This document shows, piece by piece, positions 60,532 through 64,000 of a stretch of 64,000 nt of DNA. Every line of letters starts with the position of its first letter. Position 1 is the first letter of the stretch. The notes beneath the pieces are model-generated. The model ran no database searches. It saw only the letters and a list, made by a program, of their open reading frames with translations, and was not told the DNA's origin. The stretch is from a virus, in IMG/VR virus record IMGVR_UViG_3300041583_000385, positions 1 to 64,000 of that record; one strand, given 5' to 3'. Position numbers and translations under genes: made by a program.

Positions 60532-60842
60532 GGGTAGATTGGTATATTGATATTTCTGAACACATGAAAACAAAAAAAATGGCAGATCAAGTTATAAAGA
60601 CAGTGACTCCGTTGATGGATTATTTTTGTGAAAGGTTATCAGATCAAATAATGACTATTGAGAACATAGAAAAAACTTTTTCTGAGATTATAGAAGAAAT
60701 GCCTGTGATGAACCATAGGATAGTAGAAGTTAATGGTGAGAGGGAGTTTGTAATATATTATAATAGATGGGTTCGTATAAAATTGACGGACAGCACCAAA
60801 CAAATATATAGAGAAATAAAATTAACAAAGATATTATCATAG
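60528..60842 (+). CDS. Hypothetical protein, 104 residues, with KLTKIL tail
   Basis: The product starts [20 protein letters not shown] and ends [14 protein letters not shown], a copy of the shared tail. It overlaps the upstream gene by 4 nt and precedes dnaJ by 2 nt. It ends with TAG. The function is unknown. Confidence 0.5.
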   Translation: MRVDWYIDISEHMKTKKMADQVIKTVTPLMDYFCERLSDQIMTIENIEKTFSEIIEEMPVMNHRIVEVNGEREFVIYYNRWVRIKLTDSTKQIYREIKLTKILS

Positions 60843-60844
60843 TT

Positions 60845-61915
60845 ATGGCAAAAGATTATTACGAGATATTAGGAGTAGATAAAGGAGCATCAGAGGATAA
60901 AATCAAGAAAGCTTATCGTAAAATGGCGATGAAGTATCACCCTGATAAGAATCCAGATAATGAAGCGGCTGAGTCTAAATTCAAAGAAGCGGCTGAGGCA
61001 TATGATACACTTTCATCGAAAGAAAAGAAAGAAAGTTATGATAGATTCGGTCCGGGTGGTAGTCCATTTGGACAGGGTAACCCATTTGCTAACTCCGGTG
61101 GAGGTGGTGGATACGGATTTAATATGGAAGATATATTTAGTCAATTCGGTGATATTTTTGGTGGTCAATTTGGTGGTCAACAAAAAAGAACTAAAAAAGG
61201 ATCTGATTTAAGAATAAAAGTTTCTTTAACTATTGAAGATGTATTAAACGGTACTAGTAAGAAGATAAAATATAAAAGACAAGATTCTTGTAATAGTTGC
61301 TCGGGTAAAGGAGGAACTGATGTTAAAAATTGTATTCCTTGTGGTGGGAGAGGTAGTAGAATAATTCTACAACAAACACCATTTGGTCAAGTTAGGCAAC
61401 AAGCACCCTGTCCTGATTGTCAAGGTTCTGGTAAACAAGTGACTAATAAATGTGGTGTTTGTCACGGAGCTGGTACTAATGTTAAAGATGAAATTGTAGA
61501 GGTTGATATCCCAGCTGGTGTTTCAAATGGAATGCAACTTAATATGAGAAGTTATGGTAACCATATAAGAGATGGTGTACCTGGTGATTTACATATAATG
61601 ATTGATGAAGTTAGAGAATTCTATTTCAAAAGAGATGGTAATAACTTAATCGTTGAGAAAGAAATATCTGTTATAGATGCTATCTTAGGAGCACATCTTA
61701 AAGTTAAAACACCACACGGTGATTTACCATTGACAATAGATGAGGGGACTCAACATGGTAAAACTATTAGAGTTTCGGGTAAAGGAGTTCCTGATGTTAA
61801 TTTGGGACTTGGGGATTTATTTGTAGTTGTTAATGTTAGAATACCACAAAATATTTCTATGGATGAGAAGTATATACTTGAGAAGTTAAAGAAATCTAAG
61901 AATTTCGAAGCATGA
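60845..61915 (+). CDS. dnaJ: DnaJ co-chaperone (Hsp40 class I)
   Basis: The 356-residue product is complete. It has a J domain with YHPDKNPDN (HPD), a Gly/Phe-rich stretch ([20 protein letters not shown]), and four zinc motifs [24 protein letters not shown] and CGVCHGAG. C-terminal beta domains follow ([20 protein letters not shown] and [20 protein letters not shown]). It activates the ATPase of DnaK. The next gene overlaps its stop (ATGATG). Confidence 0.96.
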   Translation: MAKDYYEILGVDKGASEDKIKKAYRKMAMKYHPDKNPDNEAAESKFKEAAEAYDTLSSKEKKESYDRFGPGGSPFGQGNPFANSGGGGGYGFNMEDIFSQFGDIFGGQFGGQQKRTKKGSDLRIKVSLTIEDVLNGTSKKIKYKRQDSCNSCSGKGGTDVKNCIPCGGRGSRIILQQTPFGQVRQQAPCPDCQGSGKQVTNKCGVCHGAGTNVKDEIVEVDIPAGVSNGMQLNMRSYGNHIRDGVPGDLHIMIDEVREFYFKRDGNNLIVEKEISVIDAILGAHLKVKTPHGDLPLTIDEGTQHGKTIRVSGKGVPDVNLGLGDLFVVVNVRIPQNISMDEKYILEKLKKSKNFEA

Positions 61916-62124
61916 TGAAACATCCAAAATTAAATAGTGTTGTGTATCATACTACTATGCCAAAAAAACCAATTGAGGGTAATATTTATTATAATTCGAT
62001 AGAATCAACTAATTATATTTACCAAGAAGATGGTAAATGGAAATCATTAACCTTTCATTCTGATATTTGGTATGGTATAAATGTTGATAGAAAGAAAAAA
62101 ATCAAGAATATTTATGAGCAATAG
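61912..62124 (+). CDS. Small hypothetical protein, 70 residues, with KIKNI tail
   Basis: The product starts [20 protein letters not shown], has a Trp/Tyr-rich middle and ends [13 protein letters not shown], a variant of the shared tail. It overlaps dnaJ by 4 nt. The stop is TAG. The function is unknown. Confidence 0.5.
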   Translation: MMKHPKLNSVVYHTTMPKKPIEGNIYYNSIESTNYIYQEDGKWKSLTFHSDIWYGINVDRKKKIKNIYEQ

Positions 62125-62248
62125 TTATGTTGATTATATCACTACACACTTAGATAAAAGTATTACTTATTCCGAATATTTAGCTGAGAATTTAAATAAA
62201 AATATTGCTGCCGAATATTTAAGAAAGGAATCGAGAATGAATAATTGA
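62114..62248 (+). CDS. Small protein with YSEYLAE motif, 44 residues
   Basis: The frame gives [40 protein letters not shown] and RMNN. The unit LDKSITYSEYLAENL is like repeats found near capsid genes of T4-like phages. It overlaps the previous gene by 11 nt. It may be a fragment of a repeat protein or a genuine small one. Confidence 0.45.
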   Translation: MSNSYVDYITTHLDKSITYSEYLAENLNKNIAAEYLRKESRMNN

Positions 62249-62294
62249 TTCCCCGTAATGGAATCAAAATGAATAAAATAAAATCAATATTCAA

Positions 62295-62603
62295 ATGAAT
62301 TATGTTTATATAATATCTTGTCAACGTGGACAAGCACTACCAGAAATATACTCTATGTGGATCACATATGAAAAAGCAATAACCGCTTATTATGATTGTT
62401 GTGTTAGTGATGGTAATAGAACAAGTTTTAAGAGATTGTATAAATTTCCATTAGATGAACTATACTGTGATATAAACAAATGGAGTGATATTAAGATGGG
62501 TAAAACTTGTAAATACCTACTTAAATTCGATTTCAAAGATTTAAAATCAGAACATCTATCAGTGAGTCGTGATAATAAGATAAGTGAATTGGGTATTGAT
62601 TAA
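62295..62603 (+). CDS. Hypothetical protein, 102 residues, with RDNKI tail
   Basis: The product starts MNYVYIISCQRGQALPEIYS and contains SMWITYEKAITAYYDCCVSD. It ends LSVSRDNKISELGID, another relative of the tail motif. A terminator hairpin overlaps its stop. The function is unknown. Confidence 0.5.
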   Translation: MNYVYIISCQRGQALPEIYSMWITYEKAITAYYDCCVSDGNRTSFKRLYKFPLDELYCDINKWSDIKMGKTCKYLLKFDFKDLKSEHLSVSRDNKISELGID

Positions 62604-62617
62604 TCAATACTTTTTTT
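62593..62617 (+). terminator. Intrinsic terminator
   Basis: GTATTGAT, TA, ATCAATAC followed by seven T closes the plus-strand run at the end of the 62295 gene. Confidence 0.8.
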
Positions 62618-62779
62618 ATGCTTTGGTTTTCTTGTATAAGTCTTTTTTGATGTATGAACTTTATGCGTAGCAGTCCACCCAATTGAATTTTCCAATTCAA
62701 TTTCCCTAGAGATTTTCTTGTTTTGTGTAAGAATTTGCTCTTGTGTTATTTTCCCTATCTTGATTACTTTAGTGTTCAT
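62600..62779 (-). CDS. Small basic protein, 59 residues
   Basis: From ATG 62779 the product is MNTKVIKIGKITQEQILTQN, KKISREIELENSIGWTATHK and a basic end. TAGATTTG, a TAnnTTTG match at 62785-62792, lies 5 nt before the ATG and fixes the start. Many Bacteroidetes phages carry small basic proteins of this kind; I do not know the role. Confidence 0.5.
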   Translation of the reverse strand: MNTKVIKIGKITQEQILTQNKKISREIELENSIGWTATHKVHTSKKTYTRKPKHKKSID

Positions 62780-62784
62780 AATAA

Positions 62785-62792
62785 CAAATCTA
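62785..62792 (-). promoter_or_regulatory. TAGATTTG promoter element, near-leaderless
   Basis: This TAnnTTTG match on the minus strand is 5 nt from the ATG at 62779. Confidence 0.45.
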
Positions 62793-62848
62793 CGAAAAAT
62801 AACCGGAATCACCAAATTTATATATAGAGATAAATATAAATACATTTT

Positions 62849-63637
62849 ATGTCTAATAACAATAATTACGTACCATACCAAGGAGGTTATACAATAGATG
62901 AACTAATTGATATGGTTCAATTTGAATTAAACGTTGCTTGTGCATTACCTAAAACACTACCAGATGCTGCTATTAGACAAATAATTGAAGTAAGAGCATT
63001 ACCTTGGTTTTATCGTAATTACCAATACGCTGTTCAAAAAATGTATTTCTTTATAAATAAAGAAGCATTTACTTGTGAAGAATTTACAAAATATAATTTT
63101 GTTCAAGTTCCTTGTGAAATACAATCTGTTATTTATTTATATGAAGTTAGAGGTGATTCTTTATTTCAATTGGGTCTAAACACTCCTAATATGTCGGTTA
63201 ACTTAGGTGTTACAAACCAACCATATCTATCATCATATGTTACTACAATAGGTGAATTGGGTGTTTATAAGACTATATTAGATTCGATGTCTGATATGAT
63301 GAATCAATTAAATAAATATACATTAAAATACCACTTTAATCAATTAAATCATAGACTTAATATATTGACTGATGTTCAACATCACGTTATTATGGAAGCT
63401 TATGCTGATATACCTAAAGAGAATTTATATAAAGATGATTTGTTCTTTAAATACATTACTGGGTATGCTAAGCAACAACTGGGTAACTTGGTTGGAAGGT
63501 ACGATTTCGTTTTGCCCGGTGGTATTAAGATACAAGCATCTGACCTTATCTCACAAGGTAAAGAAGAGGTTAAAGAAGTTGAAGAGGAAATTAAAGGACA
63601 GAGTAATAGTTCGTGGTTTTACATGGTCAAGAAGTGA
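62849..63637 (+). CDS. Putative virion structural protein, possibly neck or connector
   Basis: The 262-residue product has ALPWFYRNYQYAVQKMYFFI and YVTTIGELGVYKTILDSMSD early and in the middle. Late it has FFKYITGYAKQQLGNLVGRY and FVLPGGIKIQASDLISQGKE, and a charged tail. The last blocks, YAKxxLGxxxGxYxFxLPGGI, are of a kind seen in phage head-tail completion or neck-type proteins. I cannot fix which one. A GIY-YIG gene follows. Confidence 0.5.
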   Translation: MSNNNNYVPYQGGYTIDELIDMVQFELNVACALPKTLPDAAIRQIIEVRALPWFYRNYQYAVQKMYFFINKEAFTCEEFTKYNFVQVPCEIQSVIYLYEVRGDSLFQLGLNTPNMSVNLGVTNQPYLSSYVTTIGELGVYKTILDSMSDMMNQLNKYTLKYHFNQLNHRLNILTDVQHHVIMEAYADIPKENLYKDDLFFKYITGYAKQQLGNLVGRYDFVLPGGIKIQASDLISQGKEEVKEVEEEIKGQSNSSWFYMVKK

Positions 63638-63717
63638 TACCTACACACTCACTTGATTCCAGAGGTATTCATTAGGAGAAGCTTACAATATAATATATAA
63701 TAAAACTAAGTTATATT

Positions 63718-64000
63718 ATGAGTGAGTTAAACAAAACGGACTTAATCAAAACCACATTTATTTATACATTATCCGATGATAGTGGAATAAGGTATGTTGG
63801 TAAAAGTAATTTTCCAAATAAGAGATATTATAATCATATAAAAACTTGTAATAGAACAAATACATATAAAAATAATTGGATAAAGTCACTTCTAAATGAG
63901 TGTAAAAAACCAATACTGAATATTATAGATGAGGTACCAATCACAGAATGGCAATTTTGGGAAAAATACTGGATATCAAAACTTAGATCAGATGGTAATA
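63718..64000 (+). CDS. GIY-YIG homing endonuclease, 5' part, cut by the window edge
   Basis: The frame starts MSELNKTDLIKTTFIYTLSD and has GIRYVGKSNFPNKRYYNHIK, the GIY-YIG pair, then the catalytic Glu region (EWQFWEKYWISKLRSDGN). It runs off the right end. An AATATATAAT stretch lies just upstream. Confidence 0.82.
   Translation, partial: MSELNKTDLIKTTFIYTLSDDSGIRYVGKSNFPNKRYYNHIKTCNRTNTYKNNWIKSLLNECKKPILNIIDEVPITEWQFWEKYWISKLRSDGN

Noticed and set aside
1-64000. Genome-wide recoding of UAG as a sense codon
   Set aside because: At least seven genes end sensibly at UAG, and large enzymes have no in-frame UAG. The tRNA alone does not show recoding.
1-64000. General sequencing error as cause of all broken frames
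   Set aside because: All large enzyme genes (topoisomerase subunits, DnaK, DnaJ, ligases, cca) are intact. Breaks cluster in small accessory genes, and one is a substitution.

Overview
The window reads as a segment of a large, strongly AT-rich, T4-related (probably jumbo) myophage whose host is very likely a member of the Bacteroidetes. T4-type replication genes are recognisable: gp32-like ssDNA-binding protein, both type II topoisomerase subunits, RNase H-type 5' nuclease and a candidate gp62-like clamp-loader subunit. The host inference rests on repeated TAnnTTTG promoter elements, a secreted protein made of a type IX secretion (gliding-motility-associated) C-terminal domain, a rhomboid remnant and a C-terminal tail module of the kind found on Bacteroidetes rhomboid proteins. 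No gene that would mark a cellular chromosome is present.

Layout. 1-4.4 kb (minus strand): putative virion or tail proteins. 4.4-10 kb (minus): ssDNA-binding protein, a decayed gene, small unknowns, a 2H phosphoesterase and a CCA-adding enzyme. 10-18.5 kb: endonuclease genes on the plus strand alternate with a VWA-type metallopeptidase, a large acidic protein and small genes on the minus strand, plus one tRNA. 18.5-31.4 kb (mostly minus): tightly overlapping small genes, a DNA methyltransferase, a compact structured-RNA candidate (22917-23160), the type IX secretion domain protein, a HAD phosphatase, an RlaP-like nucleotidyltransferase and the topoisomerase A-like subunit. 31.4-48.5 kb (mostly plus): topoisomerase ATPase subunit, RNase H, clamp-loader candidate, NusG, dCMP deaminase, endolysin and many unknowns, with UvsE on the minus strand. 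48.5-58.9 kb (mostly minus): DnaK, two RNA ligases, adenylate kinase and three endonuclease genes. 59-64 kb (plus): GrpE, DnaJ, small genes and a structural protein.

How it fits together. DnaK, DnaJ and GrpE form a complete Hsp70 system. A 2H phosphoesterase, a CCA-adding enzyme, an RlaP-like nucleotidyltransferase, a T4 Rnl1-like ligase and a second RNA ligase look like an RNA or tRNA repair kit. The single tRNA lacks an encoded CCA, which fits the CCA-adding enzyme. About seventeen otherwise unrelated proteins, including the CCA enzyme and the Rnl1-like ligase, begin with the same short peptide (of the form MKYLKKYKIFES or MxxYxxFLTEA). It resembles the T4 capsid-targeting sequence that the prohead protease removes. 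The inference is that part of this proteome, including repair enzymes, is packaged in the capsid and delivered with the DNA. A second motif, RDxKIxxIL, closes about fifteen other small proteins.

Two promoter-like motifs (TAnnTTTG and TTAATATATA) sit only 3-6 nt from start codons, which suggests leaderless or near-leaderless mRNAs. Ten endonuclease genes or remnants, and several frame-broken accessory genes, show active mobile-element traffic and gene decay, while the large enzymes are intact.
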